Positions 9,090-17,536 of a DNA stretch of 57,759 nucleotides are shown here, one piece after another. The stretch is from an uncultured Collinsella sp. (lineage in GTDB: Bacteria; Actinomycetota; Coriobacteriia; Coriobacteriales; Coriobacteriaceae), in assembly GCA_900545055.1 (NCBI GenBank), contig UQXP01000008.1, forward strand, positions 1-57,759, given 5' to 3'. Under the pieces are notes generated by a model. It was not told the DNA's origin. It was given only the letters and a program-made list of their open reading frames with translations, and ran no database searches. The position numbers and the translations under genes are program-made. Positions within the stretch are counted from its first letter, which is position 1. Each line of letters opens with the position of its first letter.

Positions 9090-9327
9090 CCGAGGCACGG
9101 CACCTTGCCCTTCAATCGTCGGGCATGACCCTTAAGGTCTATGCCCTCCTCTTTCAGGGCAATCTGCCGCACCTCGGAAACCCAGCCAATCACGCAGACG
9201 CTTAATCGTCTGGCTTCCTGAGCCGTGATGCTTCGGGAACCCAGCCGATCAATCGGACGGTCGGTGAATCGGACCATCTCGGGGCATTGATGGTCGGTTT
9301 ATTCGATGTCTTGGTCGGCTGGGTTTT
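9090..9327 (+). ncRNA. Highly structured intergenic RNA region with terminator-like 3' stem
   Basis: Within the 599-bp gap 9078-9676, a rod-like stem pairs 9090-9110 with 9157-9177 through CCGAGG/CCTCGG, CGGCA/TGCCG and TTGCCC/GGGCAA, separated by small symmetric loops. An inner hairpin (GGGCAT...ATGCCC) lies at 9121-9146. Downstream, AACCCAGCCGATCA (9238-9251) can pair with TGGTCGGCTGGGTT (9312-9325), which is followed by T residues like a terminator. A second copy of AACCCAGCC at about 9179 could compete for the same 3' partner. I do not recognise a known riboswitch. It may be an attenuator for the next transporter gene. Confidence 0.45.
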
Positions 9328-9332
9328 TCTTT

Positions 9333-9364
9333 GGGCACTCCGTTGCCTCCACTTCGGAGTGCCC
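9333..9364 (+). terminator. Hairpin in the deiminase-transporter gap
   Basis: GGGCACTCCG pairs with CGGAGTGCCC around a 12-base loop. Only a weak T run follows, so terminator function is uncertain. Confidence 0.4.
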
Positions 9365-9380
9365 GCCTCTTTGATTGAGT

Positions 9381-9449
9381 ACGCGTCTGATCTGGGATTT
9401 ATTGCGGGTTAGGCCAATTGTTCTCTTGAATATCCCAGGTCAGACGCGT
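9381..9449. repeat. Palindromic repeat, 17-bp arms
   Basis: ACGCGTCTGATCTGGGA at 9381-9397 pairs with its complement at 9433-9449 with one mismatch, around a 35-base loop. The remainder of the gap up to 9676 holds no feature that I can support. Confidence 0.6.
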
Positions 9450-9676
9450 CTTCAATTGCCAAAAGATTCCGGTCGCAATCGCGGCCGTTTTGATCGGAGT
9501 ATCTATGTACCAGCGTATCGTTATCTACACGCGCCTGTTCCGCGAGCGTTGGTCCAACAATTGCATCCTCTCTTCTCTTTGGGATGGCACCTGCACCGGT
9601 GACGCGGCCTGCAACCCTACCTTGGGCTGCGCCTTCGGTACAGATGCCATCCTTTTTGCTGTAGGGGGAGCGTGTC

Positions 9677-11170
9677 GTGGCAGGTAAAAAGTTCTCCCTG
9701 TTCGAGGTCATCCTCTCGGTTATCTGCGTTGTCTTTACCATCGAGGCGGCCGCTCCGGCATCTGCCATGGGTAACGTGCAGTTCTTCTGGTGGATCTTCC
9801 TCATCATTACGTTTTTGCTTCCCTATGGCCTGGTGGTGGCCGAGCTCGGTACGGCGTTCGATTCCGAGGGCGGCCTGTACGATTGGGTTCGCCTGGGCTT
9901 GGGCGACCGTTGGGGCGCCCGCTGCTCCTGGTGCTATTGGGTCAACTTTCCACTGTGGGTGGCAAGTATCGCCTGCATGTTCCCCAGTGTCATCAATGCG
10001 GTATGGGGCATCGAATTTTCGCTTGGGGTCCGAATTGCCATCGAGCTTGCCTTTGTGTGGGGCGTCACGGTCATGGCAATGCAGCCGGTGGCCGAGGCCG
10101 ATTGGGTCATGGATGGCGGCGCCGTCATCAAGGTGCTCATTACCGCCGTGGTGGGAATCATCGGCATCTGGTTTGCCTGCAACAACGGCTTTGCCAACGA
10201 TATGTCGTTTAAGACATTTGTCCCCGATCTGGGAGACACTAACTCACTGACGTATCTTTCAATCATCCTATTCAACTTTATGGGCTTTGAGGTGGTCGCG
10301 ACCTTTGCCAGCACGATGAAGAACCCATCGCGCGATATCCCCAAGGCGGTTATCGCCGGTGGCGTTGCCATCGCGGCGATCTACATTATCTGTGGCATCG
10401 GTATTGGAGCCGCGGTTCCCACCGAGCAGCTTTCACTCGATTCGGGCATTGTGGACGCGGTTGCCGCCATGGTGGGGCGCGCTCACCCGCTGACGATGGT
10501 CGTGGGCGTGGCCTTTCTGGTAACGCTGTTTGCCAACATGATCTGTTGGAGCTTTGGCGTCAACAACGTGGCGAGCTATGCCGCGCGCCATGGCAACATG
10601 CCGCGTCCCTTTGCGCTGGTGTCCAAGAAGACCGGCATGCCCAACGGCTCGGCACTCATTAACGGTTGTTTTGCCAGCTTGGTGCTGCTACTTCAGATTC
10701 CGCTGGGTGAAGGTTCCGACGTCTTTTGGGTCTTCTTCTCGATGAACGTCGTCTTTCTGCTCATGAGCTATATCCCGATGTTCCCGGCGTTTTGGCGCCT
10801 GCGTAAATACGACGACCGCCCGCGTGTGTTTCGCGCGCCCTTCGAGGGCAAGGTGCTTGCGGTAGCGCTTGCGGTGCCGGTGGTAGAACTCGTGCTTTCG
10901 ATTGTTGCGACAATCGTGCCGCTTAACAGCTCGCCCGCCGAGATGTCAAAGTTGCCGATCCTCATGGGTGTGGTGATCGGCGTGTTGCTGGGCGAGGTTT
11001 CGCGCCTCATATCGCGCCGCGGCCGCAGCATCGACAATCCCGGCGTTGGCGCAAGGGGGACAGGTCGCTTTGCACCAAAACAGTGGCGCCGCGAGTTGTG
11101 CGGTGCTAGATGCATCTTGGATTACTGCTCACGCTGCTCGGGATCAGATGCGAGCTTGGGTGCAAAGTAG
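9677..11170 (+). CDS. APC-family amine/amino-acid antiporter, second copy
   Basis: The 497-residue protein is a close paralogue of the transporter at 6064: the N-termini share EAAAPA.AMGN/AIGN..FFWWIFLI and the middle shares FNFMGFEV. It probably exchanges an amine or amino acid with its decarboxylated or deiminated product. The start is GTG 9677 after GGGGGAG. After about residue 455 the tail (from NPGVGARGTGRF onward) loses the Glu/Ala character of the paralogue, is rich in Cys and Arg, and overlaps a convergent small gene by 49 bp. The original stop may therefore have been lost. Confidence 0.85.
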   Translation: MAGKKFSLFEVILSVICVVFTIEAAAPASAMGNVQFFWWIFLIITFLLPYGLVVAELGTAFDSEGGLYDWVRLGLGDRWGARCSWCYWVNFPLWVASIACMFPSVINAVWGIEFSLGVRIAIELAFVWGVTVMAMQPVAEADWVMDGGAVIKVLITAVVGIIGIWFACNNGFANDMSFKTFVPDLGDTNSLTYLSIILFNFMGFEVVATFASTMKNPSRDIPKAVIAGGVAIAAIYIICGIGIGAAVPTEQLSLDSGIVDAVAAMVGRAHPLTMVVGVAFLVTLFANMICWSFGVNNVASYAARHGNMPRPFALVSKKTGMPNGSALINGCFASLVLLLQIPLGEGSDVFWVFFSMNVVFLLMSYIPMFPAFWRLRKYDDRPRVFRAPFEGKVLAVALAVPVVELVLSIVATIVPLNSSPAEMSKLPILMGVVIGVLLGEVSRLISRRGRSIDNPGVGARGTGRFAPKQWRRELCGARCILDYCSRCSGSDASLGAK

Positions 11171-11313
11171 GGGACGTGACCCAGGTAGGGGCAGCTGTCC
11201 GAACGCGCCTCAACGGCGCAGGGGACATTGTCGTAGGTCATGGAAGAACCGAGTCGGGTGATGGCCTTGGCGGCGGGCGCGACGAGCATCTTGAGCGGAG
11301 CGATCGGTGTCAT
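11122..11313 (-). CDS. Small protein of unknown function (63 residues)
   Basis: I do not recognise this protein. Support for it being real is a strong ribosome-binding site, AAAGGAG, seven bases before ATG 11313, and a sequence of ordinary composition with two Cys (VPCAVEARSDSCPYLGHVPYF). No membrane segment is evident. It lies between and opposite to the second antiporter and the second membrane LuxR gene, and its 3' end overlaps the antiporter's unusual tail. A Cys-containing metal-binding or regulatory peptide is conceivable, but nothing in the sequence shows it. Confidence 0.55.
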   Translation of the reverse strand: MTPIAPLKMLVAPAAKAITRLGSSMTYDNVPCAVEARSDSCPYLGHVPYFAPKLASDPEQREQ

Positions 11314-11441
11314 GGCATCTCCTTTCATCGGTGAGACACAGCTTGTTTATCTAAACGATACAGTACGTTTAATCGGTGAGTCTAATCTTGCGGCAAAGAA
11401 TCTGTCAACATCCTCACAGCATCTAGACAGGGGAGGCGGGC

Positions 11442-12434
11442 ATGAGTTTCGCGTTCTATATCTACACCACGATTATCATGGGTGTGGCTCTGGTGACCAG
11501 TGCCGTGGCATTGGTGGTTTGGCTCATGACGCGCCGTTGCGACAGCCTCGTGGCCGCGGCGGGTTTTTTGCTCTATATGCTCGATATGTCGGTCATCTTT
11601 TTTGACGAGTACAATCGGCTCAAATACGACTACGCCGTTACCTTTAGCGAGCCGCTGCAGCACCCCTTGCTGCGCTGCGTGCTTGGTATTGCCATCTATG
11701 CCTGCGTGGTGCTATGGATGTTTGCGCGCTTGCGCAAAAGACCGACGTCGCGCATGCTCGGACTCGCTATCGTGCCGTTTTCAATCTTGCAATTGCTGCT
11801 GGTGCCTCGCAGCGGCGCTGCCGGAGAGGTGCAGCAGTATCTCTTTTGGCTCACGCGTGACCTGGGCAATGTAGGATGTCTTGCCTATGCCGCCTGGCAT
11901 TACCGGTACAGAGCAACGCGTGTTGAGAAACTCGACCTCGACCGCTCAAAGCTCTTTTGGAAGGTGGCCTTCGTTCTTGTGTTTTGTGTGATCGCCGAGG
12001 ACACCTACATGATCTTGTTCTGCCGTCCCGACTCCCAAAACCCCGTCATCGGCCTCTTTTTGTGGTATCTGTCCGAGCGCAATATCTCCGAAAACGTGCT
12101 GCTCGTGGTATGCGCGGCTCAGCTTTTTTGCCAGTTTAGCCATATCCTGCGTGTGTATGCCCGTCATCCGCGTGCCGATGAGGACGTGGCAGCCGAGAGC
12201 GCAAGCTCTGAGGACGATCTCGCATCGCGTGTGGTGATTTATGCCGACGCCCATAAGCTGTCACGGCGCGAGCAGGAGGTGCTCACGCTGGTGCTGAAGG
12301 GCAACGACGCCCAAAACATCGCCAGCGAGTTGGTCATCAGCCCTGGCACGGTCAAGGCACACTTGCATCGCATCTACGTTAAAAGCGGCGTCTCCAACCG
12401 AGATGACCTTATAGATACCTTTTGGCGTTCCTAG
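11442..12434 (+). CDS. LuxR-family regulator with membrane-spanning N-terminus, second copy
   Basis: The 330-residue protein has about seven hydrophobic segments over residues 1-235, then an acidic linker rich in Ala, Glu and Ser, then a LuxR-type DNA-binding domain at about 263-330 (LSRREQEVLTLVLKGNDAQN...GTVKAHLHRIY). It is paralogous to the protein at 3561, sharing the CVIAEDTY and WYLSERNISENV segments. ATG 11442 follows GGGGAGG. It lies after the second antiporter and before an amidohydrolase-MATE pair, whose upstream region carries repeated candidate boxes. Control of those genes is inference; the sensed signal is unknown. Confidence 0.85.
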   Translation: MSFAFYIYTTIIMGVALVTSAVALVVWLMTRRCDSLVAAAGFLLYMLDMSVIFFDEYNRLKYDYAVTFSEPLQHPLLRCVLGIAIYACVVLWMFARLRKRPTSRMLGLAIVPFSILQLLLVPRSGAAGEVQQYLFWLTRDLGNVGCLAYAAWHYRYRATRVEKLDLDRSKLFWKVAFVLVFCVIAEDTYMILFCRPDSQNPVIGLFLWYLSERNISENVLLVVCAAQLFCQFSHILRVYARHPRADEDVAAESASSEDDLASRVVIYADAHKLSRREQEVLTLVLKGNDAQNIASELVISPGTVKAHLHRIYVKSGVSNRDDLIDTFWRS

Positions 12435-12516
12435 CCTCATTCTTCCTCGCATGCGGGTCTTGCTGTGTGGGCGGCCACACCGTTGGGCGTAATGAAGCGG
12501 TAATAATCTCAGACAA

Positions 12517-12566
12517 TAAACCTGCAGGTAAAGCGTGTAAACCTGCTTAAACTGACCGTTTGCGGT
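12517..12566. promoter_or_regulatory. Repeated candidate LuxR boxes
   Basis: TAAACCTGC occurs at 12517-12525 and again at 12538-12546, exactly 21 bp (two helical turns) apart, followed by ACCGTTTGCGGT at 12555-12566. The same two motif types occur upstream of ptcA. The surrounding gap 12435-12749 (315 bp) also has hairpins at about 12470 (GTGTGG/CCACAC) and 12671-12687 (GGGAGCG/CGCTCCC), and no gene. Confidence 0.5.
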
Positions 12567-12749
12567 CCCTGGCCTTGGCACGGATTTGCCCCTGTGTATC
12601 AATGGGTGTAGCGCGAAGCCGCGGACGTGGGACAGACGTCCGAGCACGGCTTGTAGGCACGCGCCGATGCGGGAGCGCTACGCTCCCAACCGAGTGCCCA
12701 CGCGGGCGGTGCGTCCGCGTTGCAACCAAAGATGCCTGAGGAGGCTCAC

Positions 12750-14378
12750 ATGGACAAGGCTGATGTAGTTATCAAGAGCGACGCCGTCTTTACCGGCGAT
12801 GGGCTCGAGCCGTTTAAGGGCGGCGTTGCCGTGCGGGGCGATAAAATCGTTGCCTGCGGTGACGATGCTCACCTGGCACCGTTTATCGGTCCCGATACCG
12901 AGGTGCGCGACTTTGGCGACCAGCTCGTCATGCCCGGCCTGATCGACTCGCACACGCATTTTGCCCAGGGCGCGTTTATGACCGACCCCGATTTTGCCGT
13001 CAACCTCATCGACTGCACCAGTTTTGAGATGGCGATGGAACGTGTCGTGGCGTTTGCGGCCGACCATCCCGATAACGAGTGGATTCTGGGCTGCCAGATT
13101 ATCCAGTTCCAGTGGGATGTCCCCGAGATGCCCACGGCCGCGATGATCGATGAGTACATCTCGGACCGCCCGGTCTTTCTGCAGCAGGTTGACATGCATA
13201 CCTTTAGTGCCAATACCTGCGCCATCAACAAGGTGGGAGTAACTTCGCAGACGCCCGATCCCGCAGGCGGCAAGATCCTTAAGGATGCCGAGGGCAATCT
13301 GACGGGCGTGTTTTCCAACAACGCCGGCGTCTTCTTTATGGACGAGGTCTACGACCCAGCGCCCGAGGTTGTTGACGCGTCGTTTGCAAAAACCGCCCGG
13401 CGCGCCAATGCCCTGGGAATCACTACGGTCGGCATGGTCAATCCTACGTTTGTGAGCATGGAAAACCCGTATGCGGTGTTGGCAGGTCTTAATGCCAAGG
13501 GCGACTTGCCGCTGCGTGTGTTCCTGTACACCGACCTGTTCGAAAACGAGTCCTTGACGCTCGAGCAGATCAAGGAGAAATATGCCTTCCCGGGTACGCA
13601 GGTGGAGTGGCACGGCTTTAAGCAGTTCCTTGATGGCGTGTGCTCCGACCATACCGCCTGGATGCTTGAGCCCTATAGCAACGCGCCCGATACCTGTGGT
13701 GAGCCCGCGGAGGAGCCGGAGCGCATCCGTGCTGCCATCCTGAGGGCGCAGGAATGGGGCGTTGACACGCGCATCCATGCAATCGGCGATCGCTCGGTGC
13801 GTTTTGTGCTCGATTGCTTTGAGGAGGGCGAGCGCTTGCATGGCAAGCGGGATTGTCGCCACTCCATGGAGCACAACGAGACGGTTCAACCCGAGGATAT
13901 GCCGCGTTATGCCGAGCTCGGCGTCTGCCCCGGCATGCAGCCGTGGCACATGCTGCTCGATATGGCTGACCTTGCCAAGGACGAAGCCGTGGGTCCCGAG
14001 CGTGCCGCGCTTTCGTGGCCCCTGCATAGCCTGCTTGCCAGCGGAGCCGTGGTGCACCTGGGCAGTGACTTCCCCGTTGTGGGCTTGGAGCCCATGGAGG
14101 AGGTGTACGGCGCGGTCTTCCGCATGCTCGAGGACGGTTCCAACCCTGAGGGCTGGTTCCCCCAGGAGCGCATTTCCATGGCCGAGGCTCTGCGCGCCTA
14201 CACCTATGGCAGCGCCTACGCCATGCATGCCGAGGACCGCATCGGCACGCTCGCGTGCGGCAAACAGGCAGATATCTGCGTGCTCGACCGCAATCTCTTT
14301 GATTGCGAGCCGGCCGAGGTGCTCGAGGCTACCGCAGCCCTCACGATGATCGCCGGCAAGGTGGTCTTTGAGGCATAG
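12750..14378 (+). CDS. Amidohydrolase family 3 metal-dependent hydrolase (YtcJ-like)
   Basis: The 542-residue protein has the amidohydrolase fold. The N-terminal metal motif DSHTH holds His68 and His70. SMEHNE and LGSDFPV near residues 380 and 440 supply later metal ligands, and a small beta-sandwich formed by both ends closes the protein. Family members hydrolyse amide or ester bonds in varied substrates and the specificity cannot be read from sequence. ATG 12750 follows GAGGAGG. It is followed after 87 bp by a MATE exporter, so a linked hydrolase and exporter step is likely; in this island the substrate may be an amine conjugate, but that is guesswork. Confidence 0.85.
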   Translation: MDKADVVIKSDAVFTGDGLEPFKGGVAVRGDKIVACGDDAHLAPFIGPDTEVRDFGDQLVMPGLIDSHTHFAQGAFMTDPDFAVNLIDCTSFEMAMERVVAFAADHPDNEWILGCQIIQFQWDVPEMPTAAMIDEYISDRPVFLQQVDMHTFSANTCAINKVGVTSQTPDPAGGKILKDAEGNLTGVFSNNAGVFFMDEVYDPAPEVVDASFAKTARRANALGITTVGMVNPTFVSMENPYAVLAGLNAKGDLPLRVFLYTDLFENESLTLEQIKEKYAFPGTQVEWHGFKQFLDGVCSDHTAWMLEPYSNAPDTCGEPAEEPERIRAAILRAQEWGVDTRIHAIGDRSVRFVLDCFEEGERLHGKRDCRHSMEHNETVQPEDMPRYAELGVCPGMQPWHMLLDMADLAKDEAVGPERAALSWPLHSLLASGAVVHLGSDFPVVGLEPMEEVYGAVFRMLEDGSNPEGWFPQERISMAEALRAYTYGSAYAMHAEDRIGTLACGKQADICVLDRNLFDCEPAEVLEATAALTMIAGKVVFEA

Positions 14379-14465
14379 CGCCATCGTTTGATTGGGCGGC
14401 TTGGTGCCAGTTGTCAGCCGCCTGACATCCATTCAGCACTACTCTCTCAAGGAAAGGGGAGAACA

Positions 14466-15842
14466 ATGGCAGAAGAAGTAACCGCTGCCGTGGAGGAGGA
14501 GCGCGAGCTCGCCTCCCAACCGATTCCCGGTCTGGTGCGTAAGTACACCATCGTCACCGGCCAGGGCATGCTCGCCCAGATCATCATGGTGGTCCTTGAG
14601 GGCCTCGTGATGGGTTGGGGCCTAGGTGCCCACGGCCTGGCCTGTGTCTCGATCATTATGTCGGTCGAGTACATCAACCTGGCCTTTGGCAACCTGTTTG
14701 GCACCGGCGTGCCCGCCGTGGTGGGCAACCTTTTGGGTGCCGGCGACATCAAGGGCGCAAGCAAGGCTTTTAGCCAGGGCTTTTGGCTTACCACGATCGT
14801 GAGTGTGCTGCTTGCTGTGGTGATGGCAGTGTTTACCGAGCCCATTTGCGCATTCTTTGGCGCCACGCCCGACATCATGGCCGATACCGTTGCCGGCGTG
14901 CGCACCTTCGCCGTGCTACTGCCGCTCACGGTCATTGGCCAGATGATCACCGCTGTGATGCGTGTGGACGAGAAGGTTCAGATCCAGGCCAACCTCATGA
15001 CCGTTTCGGCCATCGTCGCCATCTGTTGGCTCGCGCTTTCCACGTTTGTGCTCAAGTTTGGCGTTATGGGCGCCGGCGTGTACTACGGGCTTTCCATCGG
15101 TATCTGGGCCATCGGTATCTTCTGGTTCATCGGGGGCAAAAAGTCCCAGCTCCAGATTAGCCTGGCCGACCTTAAGCTCGACCTCGCCATCTGCGGCCAG
15201 ATCTTCAAGATCGGCTTCCCGTTCTTCCTGGTCCAAGGTGCGACCTTTATCTTTAATACCGTTGCCAACTCGCTTTTGGGTTCGCTCGGCGGCGACATGG
15301 GCTCGCTCTACATCGCAGCCTTTGGCGTGATCAACGGCTACATCCTCTACATTACCATGATGGTTGCCCAGTGCTTCTCCTACGGTCTGCAGCCCATCGC
15401 TGCCTTCAACGCCGGCGCAAAGGCTTGGGCACGCCTTAAGGAGACGCTCTCCTGCACGCTTAAGTACCAGGTTGTGACGCTGGCGCTGGTCACCGTCGCG
15501 CTCTGGCTTGCCGCCACCCCGGTGTGCGCCTTCTTTGCCGGCAGCGATCCTGCGCTCGTTGAGGTTGCCGCCAACGCCACGCGTACTGTCATCCTGGCTG
15601 TTGCCCTGGGCTATCTTGCCATGACCATGTCGATGTATTTCCAGGCGGTCGAGAAGGTGGGTGTCGCCACGTTTACGGGCCTGCTTCGCTATGTGATCTG
15701 CTCGGTGCCGCTTATGTACCTCCTCGGCAACATGATGGGTGTCGAGGGCGTGTGGATCGCCCTGGTGGTGGCCGATGCCATTACTGGCATCATCTCCATT
15801 GCGCTCGCCGCGCACGAGTCCAAGCGCCTTGCCACGCTCTAG
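14466..15842 (+). CDS. MATE-family efflux transporter
   Basis: The 458-residue protein has twelve hydrophobic segments in two related halves of six. Features typical of the family include the early GNLFGTGVPAVVGNLLGAGD segment in helix 2 and loop, and the matching second-half stretch FNAGAKAWARLKE. It would export a cationic or drug-like compound using a sodium or proton gradient. ATG 14466 follows AAGGGGAG. It is co-oriented with the amidohydrolase upstream and ends at a strong terminator. Confidence 0.88.
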   Translation: MAEEVTAAVEEERELASQPIPGLVRKYTIVTGQGMLAQIIMVVLEGLVMGWGLGAHGLACVSIIMSVEYINLAFGNLFGTGVPAVVGNLLGAGDIKGASKAFSQGFWLTTIVSVLLAVVMAVFTEPICAFFGATPDIMADTVAGVRTFAVLLPLTVIGQMITAVMRVDEKVQIQANLMTVSAIVAICWLALSTFVLKFGVMGAGVYYGLSIGIWAIGIFWFIGGKKSQLQISLADLKLDLAICGQIFKIGFPFFLVQGATFIFNTVANSLLGSLGGDMGSLYIAAFGVINGYILYITMMVAQCFSYGLQPIAAFNAGAKAWARLKETLSCTLKYQVVTLALVTVALWLAATPVCAFFAGSDPALVEVAANATRTVILAVALGYLAMTMSMYFQAVEKVGVATFTGLLRYVICSVPLMYLLGNMMGVEGVWIALVVADAITGIISIALAAHESKRLATL

Positions 15843-15890
15843 GCTCGGACATGGCTGGCGTACGATAGTCGAACAAGTTAACTTGCCTGC

Positions 15891-15931
15891 AAGCCACCAC
15901 AATGGGGACAGCCCCCATTGTGGTGGCTTTT
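15891..15931 (+). terminator. Rho-independent terminator of the MATE gene
   Basis: A perfect 17-bp stem (AAGCCACCACAATGGGG with its complement at 15913-15929) around a short loop is followed by TT. It lies about 50 bp after the stop. Confidence 0.8.
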
Positions 15932-15984
15932 GTTATTTAGGGTCTGAGATTTCGGCTCTATAAATAATGCTTTTGAACTGGGTT

Positions 15985-16045
15985 ACTATAAGATTATGGC
16001 AAACGCTACTATAAGATTATGGAGAATGAAACTATTCGATTATGG
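15985..16045 (+). promoter_or_regulatory. Three phased direct repeats upstream of the AAA ATPase
   Basis: ACTATAAGATTATGG occurs at 15985-15999 and 16008-16022, and the variant ACTATTCGATTATGG at 16031-16045. Start-to-start spacing is exactly 23 bp in both intervals. The repeats lie 26 bp before the ATPase start and contain TATAAG, a plausible -10 element, so they may be tandem operators overlapping the promoter. Confidence 0.6.
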
Positions 16046-16070
16046 TAACAGCGTAATAAGGGGCGTTGAT

Positions 16071-17240
16071 ATGGCTGAGTTCATTAACAGGGATTTGCAT
16101 GAGTTGCTCATTCGCATGGCAGGCTGGTTTCCTGTTGTGTCGTTGACAGGGCCTAGGCAGAGTGGTAAGTCTACGCTGGTTCGGCATGCCTTTCCCGACT
16201 ATTCCTACGTCACGCTTGAGGACCCTCAAACGAGGCGCGCGGCCTTGGAGGATCCGGTGAGTTTTATCCGCAACCGAAAGGGCGGACTCATCATCGATGA
16301 GGCGCAATACGCGCCGGATTTGTTTTCAATGATCCAGGTCGTTTCGGATGAGCGGGGAGACGCCGGTCAATACATCCTTACAGGCTCGCAAAACTTTTTG
16401 ATGATGAAAAGCATCGGGCAGTCTCTTGCCGGGCGAGTCGGGATCTTAAAATTGCTGCCATTATCGTTTCGAGAAGCGGAGAGGGGCCAGCAGGGGCAGC
16501 TGGAAGTGGATTTGTTCGCGCTCGAAGGGGGATACCCTCGCCTGCGTTCCGCCGGAATGCCGTCCTCGGTTTATTTCCCCAGCTATATCGATACCTATGT
16601 TGAGCGCGATGTTGTGGGCTTGCTTGATGTGCGCAATAAGGCGGAGTTTCATAAGTTTCTGTCCATAATTGCTCAGAGCGTCGGTGCCCTCATCAATATA
16701 TCCTCGCTTTCTCGAGATACGGGCGTGAGCGTATCGACCATTAAAAGCTGGTTGTCCATCCTGGAGCAGAGCTACCTGACGTTTTCGCTGCAGCCCTATT
16801 ATGCAAATGCCAAGAAGCGTCTAACTAAAACGCCCAAGCTCTATTTTTACGACACGGGGCTGCTCTGCTACTTGCTCAAAATTGGATCACTGGAGCAACT
16901 ATTGGAGAGCCCTTATCTGGGGGCCGTTTTCGAAAACCTCATCGTTTCCGAAACGGCGAAGAGCCATCTCAACGTGGGCGAGAATCCCGAGCTGTATTTC
17001 TATAGGGACGACAGCAAGCGTGAAATCGATTTGCTCGACTGTACAAACTCAGGGAGTCCCAAGGCTATCGAAATAAAATCATCCAGAACGTATCACGATA
17101 AGTACGCCCGCCATCTACAGACTGTATGCGATGAGATCGACATTGCAAAAGATGCGCGCTATGTTGTGGCCCGCGTGGACTCAACGTATGAGTCGAAAGA
17201 CTGTAGTGTGGTTTCGGCGCGTGATTGGCTTTTACGATAA
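16071..17240 (+). CDS. AAA-type ATPase with DUF4143 C-terminal domain
   Basis: The 389-residue protein is predicted soluble. Walker A is GPRQSGKST (residues 27-35), Walker B is GLIIDEAQ, and sensor-like ILTGSQNF follows. The C-terminal half has DUF4143 features, including YIDTYVERDV, and a nuclease-like end (REIDLL...AIEIKSS). The family is common in bacteria and of unclear role; some are thought to act in transferred or toxin-like modules. ATG 16071 follows AAGGGG. Codon use is less biased and more AT-rich than in the neighbouring amine genes, which suggests recent acquisition. It stands alone between terminators. Confidence 0.85.
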   Translation: MAEFINRDLHELLIRMAGWFPVVSLTGPRQSGKSTLVRHAFPDYSYVTLEDPQTRRAALEDPVSFIRNRKGGLIIDEAQYAPDLFSMIQVVSDERGDAGQYILTGSQNFLMMKSIGQSLAGRVGILKLLPLSFREAERGQQGQLEVDLFALEGGYPRLRSAGMPSSVYFPSYIDTYVERDVVGLLDVRNKAEFHKFLSIIAQSVGALINISSLSRDTGVSVSTIKSWLSILEQSYLTFSLQPYYANAKKRLTKTPKLYFYDTGLLCYLLKIGSLEQLLESPYLGAVFENLIVSETAKSHLNVGENPELYFYRDDSKREIDLLDCTNSGSPKAIEIKSSRTYHDKYARHLQTVCDEIDIAKDARYVVARVDSTYESKDCSVVSARDWLLR

Positions 17241-17261
17241 CAAGCTCGGCGCATTAACAAC

Positions 17262-17300
17262 AGCCGCGAAGGGAACCGGCCCCTTTTGCGGCGGTTTTTT
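17262..17300 (+). terminator. Terminator of the AAA ATPase gene
   Basis: GCCGCGAAGGG pairs imperfectly with CCCCTTTTGCGGC and is followed by six T residues, 21 bp after the stop. Confidence 0.75.
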
Positions 17301-17501
17301 GCCTATCTGGTGCGTCTTAGATGCAAGTGAGTAGACTTATTTGGATATGCCGAGCACATCGCGACAAATGCTCAATAAAACCGCAGGTCAGAGCTGTGGC
17401 GTTTTGGGGCGTGCTTGACCTCCTGCAAAAAGCCTACTCACTTGGTTTTTTCTGTTAGAAGACCGCCGCGAGGGAAGGCAGCTCCCTCGCGGCGGCTGAC
17501 A

Positions 17502-17536
17502 TTTGCCCAGATAAAACCTGCCAAAATAAACCTGTC
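17502..17536 (+). repeat. Dispersed ~50-bp repeat, copy 2 (truncated)
   Basis: It matches the first 35 bases of copy 1 (TTTGCCCAGATAAAACC... to CCTGTC) and then diverges, losing the closing inverted arm. Confidence 0.75.

Noticed and set aside
7504..9676. Guanidine riboswitch next to amine genes
   Set aside because: I could not find the conserved ACGRG-type core or the expected stems; the structures seen are different.
12678..14432. 584-residue open frame opposite the amidohydrolase
   Set aside because: Same cause: GC-rich codon bias leaves stop-free antisense frames. No family motif is seen.
15985..16045. CRISPR-like repeats
   Set aside because: Only three 15-bp units with 8-bp spacers and no cas genes; this fits operators, not a CRISPR array.
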